From: Uloborus plumipes
Lineage: Eukaryota > Arthropoda > Arachnida > Araneae > Uloboridae
Direction of reading: 5' to 3'
DNA: 64,000 nucleotides
Assembly (NCBI GenBank): GCA_038373865.1
Contig: JAXGGA010002993.1
Location: forward strand, 1-64,000
Shown here piece after piece: positions 45,007 through 55,922 of this stretch; positions within the stretch are counted from its first letter, which is position 1; the number at the start of each line of letters is the position of its first letter. Under the pieces are notes generated by a model that saw only the letters and a list, made by a program, of their open reading frames with translations, did not search any database and was not told the origin of the DNA. The position numbers and the translations under genes were made by a program.

Positions 45007-45490
45007 GGTTACTTTAAAACAAGCGTATCAATTTTAGAAATTTTGTATTGTCTCCATGGAAACCGCACGAAAGACAACAGTTTTACTCTTTTTTCCATAC
45101 ACTGCTGTTGAGGCATTTCATTTATTTTATGTTTATCGAGTTAGGCTTATGCTTTTATTTATGCCCTCATATCTCAGTTACTTCTAAACGTTTTCTAACA
45201 AATCTAGCGCTAAATAGTTTGTTTTAGCAAGACCTGCCATCATGAGTAACCATTAAAAAATACTTCAAAAAGTATTTTATTAACGTTGATTGAATAATAG
45301 TTTAAGCACAACACAATTTCAATCATTTGCATTTAACCATTGTTGTTAAAGCTGAGAGGAAGAAAAGTCCATAGCGCCGTAACTATGACAACAATCAGGG
45401 GAAAAGTGCGGCGAGGGGGAAATTAATGTCACTTCCGGCAGCCTCCTTTCATTACACAGGGTATAGTTCAGTGGTAAACTATTACCACTG
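45007..45490 (+). repeat. dispersed repeat family B, copy 2
   Basis: Inverted match of 4150-4655. The hAT element ends only a few bases upstream and the pre-insertion sequence to its left may continue the repeat, so the element may have landed inside it. At its right end the copy runs into a tRNA-like segment. Confidence 0.65.
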
Positions 45491-45549
45491 GACTTGGGAA
45501 TTGGCCATGAATCTTCTCTGAAATGGTGTTTCAAAAAAAAAAAAAAAAT
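45461..45549 (+). repeat. possible tRNA-like retroposon with poly-A
   Basis: GTATAGTTCAGTGGTAAAC resembles a tRNA A-box/D-arm; TACCA and TTGGGA can pair around CTGGACT as an anticodon arm; GGCCATGAATC is a weak B box; a long A run (about 45533-45548) follows. This may be a short SINE or a retroposed tRNA, but the B box is poor and no acceptor stem was confirmed. Confidence 0.35.
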
Positions 45550-48500
45550 CTGTTGAGTTTTTAGAGAGGATTTAATTACATTTTATTTTTGAAAAGTTTA
45601 AACATTTGGGGAAATAAAATGACTTACGTCCGCAGTCAAAACAATTGCATTATTCATTATTGCATGGAAGGCATTTAAACAAACAAAACAGTCGAAAACA
45701 TATTTGCGAAATTTTTTCATATTGTTAGGTATCGAAATAATCCCTAGTTTGGGGATTTATCAAAGTTTTTCTATTGTTTAAGAATTAAAACTTTCACTTC
45801 TGTGAAGAAAAATAAGTAAAAATTCATTTATGTAGCAATTATTACTAAATCATTGCACACACGTGTTTCTAGCTCAGCAGAAACCCTCTTTTGCGGCTAA
45901 AAAATTTTCTCTGAAAAGCATCCAGTCGTAAATGTGTTATTTATCTGTTTTTTTTCCATTTTGATTATTTGGATTCGGTATTATGTTACAACCCAGTGAA
46001 TCGTAGGAGAAGGGGGGAGGGGGGCTCTTCAGTTAAACATAAGTGCACATGATGGTTACTTGGATGGATTACAGCCGAAGTGATTTTCAAAATGCATTAC
46101 AAATGCATGCGATTGCGATTAAAGAACCTTCATCCATTAAAATTTACATTTATAGTTGACTTATAGTTTCGTCTGATACCATTTGGTGTTCTTGCGCTGA
46201 TTTCAAAACTGATGTTTAAAAGTAGTATCGACGGTGTTCAAAGAATTAAATTATTTTTACTTTTTAGAGAAATCGCCGATTGAAGTTCTGAAGTTGGTTC
46301 ATTTTTTTTTTCAAAAATACTTCCATTTCGTATTTCTTTTACTTTAATGGGAAAGTAGACTAAAAACGGTAATTATTTAGCACAGCAAACTTTTAGTATC
46401 AGATGTGACTTTTAATGATTTTTTTTTGACATTTTCTTTAATAAATAAGACGTAAATAACAACCTTTTTATCAATAAATTATTTTTCACAAATAATTTAA
46501 CAAGTGGGACATACATAAAAAATATCCATCGTTTTGCATAAATATATTACTATCGGCAGGGAAAAAAAGCTGGCCAATCAAGTCAATAAAATACATTTTT
46601 TAAAAGTTTCTAAATATAATATTACCAGAAGCTGTATAAGATAATTAGCTCAGAAAAAAGCAAAACTAATTAATCCTGTTAAGGCTTTAAAGAATTATTT
46701 TAATGTGTTGTGAGGTTTACTGAAGTTCTAATTTGCTAGCTTGAAGGGATTTTATTTAATTCTTAAAAATGGGAAGTAATTAACAATCCTTAATTTACAA
46801 GAAAAAAATCTTCAAGCAGAAAACATTTTGACTAGAGAATCGGTTATCTGAGAAGCGTTCCTTTGGAACTATACGAAATAAATCCAGCACATACATTATT
46901 TTTTCAAGTAAAGGTTGGGAGTTGGGGGAGGGTGGGGGGGGGGGGGTAATACATTTAAAAAGAAATTACAAGTTAAATTTTGAATAATTACATGCTTAGC
47001 GCTTTGTAAAAAAAAGAGTAAAACTGCCGCATTGAATCATGATTTTATTAATATGATTCTCCACAAATACTTGATATTAAATGAGTGAAGGTGAAAGCAG
47101 AAAGAAAATTAGAAAGAAAGAGGGACAAATACTTGATATTTAAATGAGTGAAGTTGGTAAAAAGAGAGAGAGAGAGCGGCGCTTTCGTCGTTACGTTTAC
47201 TACACCAAAACATTATCTAGCTCATTACCCCCAAAAATTTCGATAGTTTTAGGGTAAATCTAAAAGGAATTATCCGTTTTATATGAAATCAGCAAAATTT
47301 TTGCTTTTTTTTCAATCTTTTATACATCTTTTAATTTAGAGCGTGAGTTTTGTTTCGTATATCAGTAAAATTTAAAGTCATTTTTATTGCCATGATGATC
47401 GACACATTTTGCTAGAAAAAGTTACTATACAATGCGACAGTAATCCGCAGTAGCACGCATCATGAATTTTTAGTAACATAGTAGGGTATGTCCGTTAGAA
47501 TACCATAGCTAAGCAAAGTGTAAAAAAAGCAAATATGAACAGAAAAGCGACAGTGAAGCCCTTCTTAACTGTTCACCAAATTCAATTTTACATGTGATTA
47601 GCTGCTTAAGCTTTGTTTATTTTTCTAGAAGATGTGTTACGCGATGTGGATGTGTCCACGCGATCATCTAAGGCTGTGCTGAAAATTGAGCCTTGGATCA
47701 TCCCTTTTTTAACGCTGCGCACGTACTGTATAATTACGATCACCAGTTTTTGGAAAACATATTACGCACACAAATAAATAAGAATTTTAAAGTTATATAT
47801 TAATGCTACAGTTTTTAACACTGTACTTACTTCCTGAAAATAAGAAGTTGCGTAAGTGCACGAGCGGATACAAAAATAGTTTTTGGGAGTTCCATCGAAA
47901 ATTACCCCCCCCCCCTCCGCCACAAACACTCAAATTTTTACATTAAAAAAAGAAAAAAAGTTCTCATGAGGCTACTTTTAAAGGTTTTTAAAGGACTACT
48001 AAATCCAACTGACCCTACTTTAATGGGCAAATATAATAAACAATAATTTATACTTTGAATTGGTTCGTGAAATACCTTTTTTTGTCATTTTAAGCAAATT
48101 AACTACTTAACTTCATATAATTTCATCAATACGGTATAATAATGTGCAGTATTATTTAGAAACATTGTCACAATGATCAAAACAAGATACTATTAAAAAA
48201 ATAAGAACTTCTTTTCTGTCAAAGAAGAATCAATGAATGAATCTCCATATCTCCTGTCTTTAAGAGGGGCTCAGGCCTCCTACCAGTTCCCCTCCTTAAA
48301 ATCCACTTTTGTATAAGGGCTGATTTCCTGGTCAGACAACTTTATCAATTTCGTTTTTTATCTTTCATGATTTTGAAGTGGATTAAAAACCAAAAAAAAA
48401 AAAAAATAAAATAAAAAGTTTAGAAGATTAGGTACGGAACGGAAAAAAAACGATTCTTTAAAAATAGCATGGAATTTTTTTTTTGCTAAACGACCGCATA

Positions 48501-50968
48501 CATTCTAAAGATTAATGAAATTAATTAAGTCAATTTACGTGGTTTGTTTTGCGATTCATGGAATTTCACTTTTTATGCTATTTAGCAATTCGGTTTCACT
48601 AAATGTTTGAAATGTTAAAAAACACCGGGAGTAATTGAATTTAATTAATGCTCCAGGATATGCTTTTTTTTTCTAATTAGGAATTAAAAAAAGGAACAAG
48701 ATTTCATTAAAACAATTTGAGCATTTGATTTGATTCAAAACATTAATGATACGTCATTTCTTATTGTACTATAAACATCTATTGATTTTGTTGCATTAGC
48801 CAGCGAAACTGCTGAAACTTTATAACGTAGAAAAATCGGGCCGAATTTTATAATCGACGTTTGAAATCTCAATCGAAGGTTGAGATAGGGTAAGTGCTCC
48901 AGTAGTTGGCCAGTCTCCAGTAGTCGGCCACAATGACATAAAACTCCTCATAAATAGTAAATTTTTAATTCGAAATCAGATATATCGCATACACACATTC
49001 ATGTACCTATCCTCAGTCATTAACCAAACTTCAATTCCCTCTTTCAAAACAACGTAATAGATTCATTTTCTGAGCAAAAGGATTATAATTATACGAATAT
49101 TTCATAAAACCTTGCCCGGACAGATTTCGTGTGAAAAATGACGAGTTTACAGAGAATCGCCCATACACCAAATTTGTTGATGGTATGTGTCTTCTACGAT
49201 TGGTTATTTAAGGTTGATGCCAAACGTAGGCGGTAGTCATATTATTATTACTTATGTAACAGATGTCTCAGCGAAGGTGACAGCAACTAAATAGGTCCTT
49301 CGTAATTTGATATGACTAATAAAAAACAGCTATTTTTTTATCTAATTGATGTCAGAGCGAAATAAAATGAAAAAAAAAGTTTTCTGAGTGATATATGTTT
49401 TCAGAGGAATACATGATATTGACTACACAATAAATTATGTATCTAACATTCGATACATTATTTATTGTGTATTATGTGCCATTGGCAAGTAATGCTACAT
49501 GCATTACTCTTTCTGCTTGCAGATCCGTATTTGATTTTTTGCCAATGTTGCAAATTTGTGTCAATCCACTTTTTTAAAAATCCATTTTACCTTATTTTTT
49601 TCGTTTTAGAAATTAAACTCAAAGAGACAAGATACATTGTAATAGGAAAACTGTAGTACTACTGGAAAATTTCTAGGAAACTGGATCTTCATACAGTTTT
49701 CACGTAACAGTTACAGCTTCCTCTTAAGTAACGTTACTGCATTAAGTCATTACATAAGAAGAAGTTGTATCAGTTACTAAAAATTTTATGGTATCTCAGT
49801 TTCTTTGACATTTTCGAGTAGACCTGCAGTTTTTTTTTAAACAGTGCATTATGTTTCCTCGTTACTGTGTTACGAAGGGATTTCTTGCACAATGCACATA
49901 CTCTCGTTGGTATCCAATGTACGCACGGGTTGTTTGAATGAATGTGTATTAACTAACTAAACTAAAACAACGCCATGCTTTCAGATTTTCTCATTGGTAC
50001 AAAATTTCGGCAACATCGATTGAAGTGTATGTATGATCAAGCTTTAAACCCTCTTGGTAGGGAAAAATATGCTAACAATGATGCACGAAATGCGAATGGA
50101 ATTGGCTGCTAAAAGAATATATAGGCAGCAGTGTCTATGTTTTAGTCGCCTTTCAGATTATCTTTGACACGTTTATCGATTTCCCCAGTAACAAGTTTGC
50201 TCTTTGCAAGCACCAAAAACAAAAACTCAATAAATGAAATTTGCAGTTTTGATCAAATCTTATCTAAATGCAAATAACATTCTTAAATTAATAAAAAGCA
50301 ATCAGAATCTTTGGGGGAAAAAACCCCTTAGCGTTTTTGTTAACTTGTTGGAGATCAAACTTTTTTCATTCCCGTTTGGGATTGTCATCAGAGCATAACA
50401 TTTAATTGAAATTAATTAAAACCAATCACCCCATTAACCATTTTTAAATACAGCTTTTTTTTTTGGAGTTTCTTTCCCTTTATTATTTTTTTTTACAAAC
50501 ACATGCTTTTTTCCCCAAACAGGTTGTTCAAAATAAATTAGTTGCGGAACACAATTCTGTATTATTATTTTTTTATTTAATTTTATTCCAGTTTTTATAC
50601 GATATTTGAGTTTATTGCTGAAATTAAATAAATGGAAAAACTGATTTTCTTCATTTAACAGGGTTAACACGAAGAAAATGTGATTTTTTTTTACAAAAAG
50701 GAATTTTCTGGAAGTATAACTGATATCATATAAAGAAATGCATAATGCGTCATTAATTCCGAGTCGTTTTGCTATTTTCGAACTGTTTTTTTTTTTTTTT
50801 TCAAGATGTGGCGTTTTTGAAAACAATCTGTTAGCGGGACTGGTTCTGCTTGTTCGTTATACAATAACGTGTTTCTTTAATAAGCCAATTTTTAGTATCT
50901 ATCTATACTTTCAAATTCAATCGCATTTATCCATCTATGTATGCGTATAGGAGTGCATATTAAGAGCA
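45550..50968. other. spacer with simple repeats
   Basis: No gene is recognised. It contains G or C runs (46934-46946, 47905-47915), a ~62 bp tandem duplication starting CAAATACTTGATATT (47066 and 47128), and CCAGTAGTTGGCCAGTCTCC with CAGTAGTCGGCCAC (48899-48932). A lysine-rich minus frame (50434-50826, 130 codons) is mostly A+T homopolymer and not convincing. Confidence 0.35.
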
Positions 50969-52558
50969 AGAATCTAAGAAACTGTCACGCCTAGCATTAT
51001 GAGGTGATTCATGACCTCTCAGATTTTCTCCCAAAAATTACCAAGTGTTCATTATCTTATTGAAAGACCAAATCCAGAATGTTTCGCTCTACAGTTGAGT
51101 TGTTTAGTTTTTATGGACCCCTAAAGGTGAAGGTGCGGCATCAAAATTTAAGCGGATTTTCAAGACATGGAAGTTGCTGTGAGCCAAAACTCTTACCAGG
51201 AACTGTTTAACTCCAATTTTCTTTTTGTATATAGAATATAGAAGGTTGAAATTTTACAAAATGAATGTTAAATTTGTGGTAAGTTGTTGCAGTAAGGTCA
51301 GTGAAGGCCCTCAAAACAAGGCATTTTCGACATTTTTTAGCGTTTTTGAGGTCCAAAAACAGCTTGTACATTTCAGTTGGCACGCCAAAAGTAGAGTCGT
51401 TTGAAAGACCAGTGTAAGCACTTTAAAATAATGTATAAATGACCGAGGAAAGTTCAACGTGCTTTTAGTTGTGTAAGGCCGAAATATGAAAAATGTCATA
51501 TTTTACCGATATTCAAACGGTCATAACTTCCTCTTAGTCTAGTCAATAAAGGGTTTGAAAAAACAAAAAAAACATGCAGTTTTTCAAATTGGCACACAGG
51601 TAGAGGAAGGTCTCCTGATGAACATACTAAAAGTCCCCGGTGGTGAGGAGGGAGCTCGTAGCTCCACCTGGTGTTTTATGGGTGTTATTTCTGTTTTCGT
51701 CTTATATCTCAAAAACTATTTACTTGCGAGTGAAAATGTGAAAAAAATAGTGAATTAAAGAGCATAAAATTATCTTTAAAACGCTTTTTTTGTTTTTATT
51801 ATAGCTATAATAGTTGCCGAGATATTGAACTTCAAAGTTTGTCAATTTTTGAAAAACCGACTATTTTCCCCTCTTTTCTATTTTTGGAGCAGCCTCAGTG
51901 ATTAATTTGATATGATTCTTTTCTTTTTTCGACCTGAAGTAGTACAAGTCATTAAGGCGATTTGATTTCTTGAAACGAGAAGGCAGGTTGAGGAGGAAGG
52001 AGGCGAGGAATGAAGGAAGACAAAAATATGTGCAAGTGTACTTTTCACTATTTTTCCCTCTACCACAGTTCAGCAAACGAAGGCCCAAAATAAGGGTGAA
52101 AAAATAATAATATAGTTTTAAAAATTGGCACATACGTGCAAAAAGGGCTCCTGGTGAACGTACTAAAAGTCCTCGGTGGTAGGGGTGAGCTCACAGCGCC
52201 ACCAGGGATTTTGGGTACGGTTTTTCAGCTTTCGTCTTATATCCCAAAAACTATGCATTCACCAGCAAAATCATCAATTGGAAAATTAAAGAACATAAAA
52301 ATCCGTTTAAAAAGAATAGTTTAGTATTTTGTAACTGAAATAGATGGAATCGACTTGATATTTAATTTCTAAACTCGTGAGAATTTGAAAACCTATGGTT
52401 TTCTTTTCTTCTGTCTTTATTTTTTGGGACTGCGAAAGGCATATTAATCACTTTCTTTTTTAATTTCGATAGTGCTGTGCTATTTAAGTCAACTGAGGTC
52501 CAAGAAGACCTTAAATCATGCTAGAAATAAAACGTATACTTTTCTGCGAAAAATAAAA
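50969..52558 (+). repeat. left inverted arm of the foldback
   Basis: Begins TTAAGAGCAAGAATCT and ends near CGTATACTTTTCTGCG. It lacks the palindrome present in the other arm: at 51533-51541 the text runs straight from ACTTCCTCT to TAGTCTAGTC. The first codons of the nuclease-like frame lie in its inner end. Confidence 0.75.
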
Positions 52559-53455
52559 TTTGAAGAAAACATGCCAATCACCGTGCCACAAGAAAACTTT
52601 CTTTCCAATTCTGATAACAAAATTAGATTCATGAAGATGATCGCAGAAAAAGTTGTAAAATCTGGCATTGAGTTTCGTTTGAGTGATGATTATGCTGATA
52701 CCATGATAATTCAAATAGCTTTGGAAAAATCTCTCTCTGAAAAATGTTGTTGTCGTAGGTGAAGACGTTGATCTTCTTGTTTTATTAATAGCTCTGACTC
52801 CAAGTAATATTCTTTTCCTTAAACTAGGCAAAGATTAAGTGGACACCAAGATTTATTCACAAGAATTACAAAACACTAGCAAGTTCAAAGATCAGATTCT
52901 CTTCCTCCATGCTTTCTCCGGCTGTGACACAACATCAGCTACATATAACAAAGGCAAAGCCAAATTCATAAAGTTGTTGCAAAAAAATCAATCGTTGACC
53001 TACGTGTTTCCAGTTCCAGAAAGTGTTTCCAGTAAATGTAACTTCTCTGAATGTACAGATATTTATATCTTTTCAGAGATTAGCAAGAAAAATAAAACCA
53101 GATCTTGCTTCCTTCCCATCTACTGAAGATGCCGCAAAATTTCATTCATTAAAATTTTATCACCAGATTCAAAAGTGGTTGAGGAAATTACTTCCACCTG
53201 ATGCCTGGGTCTGGAAGAAAAACCGGTTCGTTATGGAAACCTATAACAACTTCAAGGCTTCCTGCTCCTGACTCAATTCTCTCCATGATTTTTTGTTCAT
53301 GCACGAAAGAATGTGGTACAAGATGCGGCTGCAGAAAATCAAGGATAAACTGCAGCATTGCTTGCATAAACTGCCAGGGTATCTGCCTTAACGACTCAAA
53401 ATTAGATATCACATTAGATGAACAGTCAGACGACGAAAGTACCCATTTAACTTGA
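52472..53455 (+). pseudogene. FEN1/XPG-like (PIN-like) nuclease fragment with cysteine-rich tail, transposon-associated
   Basis: Four pieces in three frames line up as one C-terminal protein. Piece 1 (from 52472): PQENFLSNSDNKIRFMKMIA, then DDYADTMIIQIALEKS. After a frame change at ~52740: NVVVVGEDVDLLVLLIAL; TAA at 52833; then KFKDQILFLHAFSGCDTTSA. After another change near 53050: FPSTEDAAKFHSLKFYHQIQ and KWL. After a third near 53220: RLPAPDSILSMIFCSC, then a tail with Cx3Cx3CxC, CSIACINCQGIC. The acidic clusters (DYADT, GEDVDLL, GCDTT) resemble the metal-binding positions of FEN1/XPG PIN-like nucleases. I recall similar proteins (GEDTDLLVLL ... HAFxGCDTTS ... cysteine-rich end) as uncharacterised, mobile-element-like genes in invertebrates; Academ transposons are reported to carry an XPG nuclease. 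The N-terminal part is missing and the gene is dead. Confidence 0.6.
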
Positions 53456-53577
53456 GTACAATGTCATTTTCATGTTAGTTTATATTTATTCCACATCTGT
53501 TCACTTTCATTATTTTACTTGCATTATTCTTTTTTTTTTTTTTAATGTTTGGACTTTTTTATCATTATTTTTATTAT

Positions 53578-55415
53578 TTATAATTTTCGCAGAAGGGTAT
53601 ACGTTTTATTTCTAACATGATTTAAGGTCTTCTTGGACCTTAGTTGACTTAAATAGCACAGCACTATTGAAATTTAAAAAAATGTGATTAATATGCCTTT
53701 CGCAGTCCCAAAAAATAAAGACAGAAGAAAAGAAAACGATAGGTTTTCAAATTCTCACGAGTTTAGAAATTAAATATCAAGTCGATTCCATCTATTTCAG
53801 TTACAAAATACTAAACTATTCTTTTTAAACGGATTTTTATGTTCTTTAATTTACCAATTGATGATTTTGCTGGCGAATGCATAGTTTTTGGGATATAAGA
53901 CGAAAACTGAAAAACCGTACCCAAAATCCCTGGTGGCGCTGTGAGCTCACCCCCTACCACTGAGGACTTTTAGTAGGTTATCAGGAGCCCTTTTTGCACG
54001 TGTGTGCTAACTTTTAAAACTTATATAATATTTTTTTCACCCTTTTTTGGCCCTTCGTTTGCTGAACTATGGTAGAGGGAAAAATAGTGAAAAGTACACT
54101 TACAAGTATTCTTCCTTCATTCCTCGCCTCCTTCCTCCCCAATCTGCCTCCCCGTTTCAAGAAATGAAATCGCCTTAACGCCCTGTACTACTTCAAGTCG
54201 AAAAAAGAAAGGAATCATATCAAATTAATCACTGAGGCGGCTCCAAAAATAGAAAAGAGTCGAAAAATAGTCGGTTTTCAAAAATTGACGAACTTTGAAG
54301 TTCAATATCTCGGCTACTATTATAGCTATAATAAAAACAAAAAAAAGCGTTTTAAAGATAATTTTATGCTCTTTAATTCAATAAATGATATTTTTACTCG
54401 CAAGTAAATAGTTTTTGAGATATAAGACGAAAACTGAAATAACACCCATAAAACACCAGGTGGCGCGGCGAGCTCCCCCCTCACTACCGGGGACTTTTAG
54501 TACGTTCATCAGGAGACCTTCCTCTACCTGTGTGCCAATTTTTAAAACTGCATGTTTTTTTGTTTTTTTTCACCCTAATTTTGACCTTCATTTACTAGAC
54601 TATCTGCCAACAACATATTGAAATATTTTTTTTTTGCCAATGTCATACTCTATTCTTTGTCTTAACAAAATAGTTGAATCCTTTGAGGCGAAATGTGAAA
54701 ATTTTTTTTACAAAAAATGCACAGGAAAAAATACATTAAAAAAATTTTTTTTTCGCATTTCGCCTCAAAGGACTCAACTGTTCTGTTAAGACAAAGAATA
54801 GAGTATGATATTGGCAAAAAAAAATATTTCAATATGTTGTTGGCAGGGGAAGTTATGACCATTTGAATATCGGTAAAATATGACATTTTTCATATTTCGG
54901 CCTTACGCAACTAAAATCGCGTTGAACTTTCCTCGGTTATTTATACATTATTTTAAAGTGCTTACACTGGTCTTTCAAACGACACTACTTTTGCCGTGTC
55001 AACTGAAACGTACAAGCTGTTTTTAGACCTCAAAAACGCTAAAAAATGTCAAAAATGCCTTGTTTTGAGGGCCTTCACTGACCTTACGGCAACAACTTAC
55101 CACAAATTTAACATTCATTTTGTAAAGTTTCAGCCTTCTATATTCTATATACAAAAAGGAAATTGGAGTTAAACAGTTCCTGGTAAGAGTTTTGGCTCAC
55201 AGCAACTTTCATGTCTTGAGAATCCTCTTAATTTTTGATGCCGCACCTTCACCTTTAGGGGTCCATAAAAACTAAAAAACTCAACTTTAGAGCAAACCAT
55301 TCTGAATTTGGTCTTTCAATAAGATAATAAACATTTGGTAATTAATGTTTTGGAAAAAATCTGAGAGGTCATGAATCACAGGCGTGACACCCTCTCAGAT
55401 TCTTGCTCTTAATGA
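53578..55415 (-). repeat. right inverted arm of the foldback
   Basis: Mirror of 50969-52558, from TTCGCAGAAGGGTATACG to AGATTCTTGCTCTTAA, with a 243 bp palindrome inserted at 54604-54846 and scattered differences. Short frames on it are by-products. Confidence 0.75.
54604..54846. repeat. ~100 bp-arm palindrome within the right arm
   Basis: CTGCCAACAACATATTGAAA, GCCAATGTCATACTCTATTC, TTTGTCTTAACA and CCTTTGAGGCGAAATG are followed, after a ~45 bp A/T-rich centre, by the same in mirror order, ending TTTCAATATGTTGTTGGCAG. The corresponding site in the left arm (51533-51541) is empty. The dispersed copy at 26725 contains the right half and part of the left half. It may be an independent foldback MITE that inserted in an ancestor of the right arm. 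Confidence 0.8.
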
Positions 55416-55672
55416 AATCCGTATTAAAACTATATTGGCTGCCACAATCGCTGAAAACCATGGAGACAGAAGGTGCTTCTTACGTTATTTTTGTGCCTGC
55501 GTATAAGAGCTTTCGGTGCTAAGACCTCCACTACAGATAATCGTCTAATAATGCAGAATTACATCCCCGCCCCCTTTATATAACGAAGTTAAAAGTGGAG
55601 TTCAGTTATCAGTATGTACGACGTGCTTCAAATTGAATGTCGTAAAAACCCTTTTTAACATGCTCTAGAATT

Positions 55673-55922
55673 GAAGGGGAAGGAGATAAAGGTGATATGT
55701 GACAATTTTGGAAAAGCAGTTTTTACCAAGGAAGGTAATAAGGTAATATATATATTTTTAAAGCTTTTTCTAGAAATTAAAAATATTGTCACATATTACC
55801 TATATTCACTTGCCCCTTTATTTGTGTTAGGGAGTTAACACAATTAAATACACACTAATTTGAATTTGCGTAAATCGGCGAAATTCAAATGTCACATATT
55901 ACCTTTATCCACTTGCCCCTTC
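55673..55922. mobile_element. 250 bp MITE, ends GAAGGGG..GGATAAAGGT
   Basis: Left GAAGGGGAAGGAGATAAAGG then TGATATGTGACA; right TGTCACATATTACCTTTATC then CACTTGCCCCTTC, an inverted pair of ~33 bp. An extra copy of the right motif (TGTCACATATTACCTATATT then CACTTGCCCCTTT) lies internally at 55787-55819. The target duplication is unclear. Confidence 0.55.

Larger units (their letters stand above)
50969..55415 (+). mobile_element. long-arm foldback element carrying a decayed nuclease gene
   Basis: Outer ends are TTAAGAGCAAGAATCT and its mirror AGATTCTTGCTCTTAA. The left arm (50969-52558, ~1590 bp) and right arm (about 53578-55415, ~1840 bp) are inverted copies over their whole length: outer blocks (GATTCATGACCTCTCAGATT; CAGTTCCTGGTAAG), middle blocks (CGTCTTATATCTCAAAAACT; AGGAAGGTCTCCTGATGAAC) and inner blocks (AGGTCCAAGAAGACCTTAAA; GGGACTGCGAAAGGCATATT). 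The right arm is longer because of a ~243 bp palindrome absent from the left. The ~1 kb centre encodes the nuclease remnant. No target duplication was recognised. Part of an arm also occurs alone at 26725-27467. The superfamily is uncertain. Confidence 0.75.

Noticed and set aside
50434..50826. Longest lysine-rich minus frame (130 codons)
   Set aside because: Largely A/T homopolymer-driven composition; no domain.
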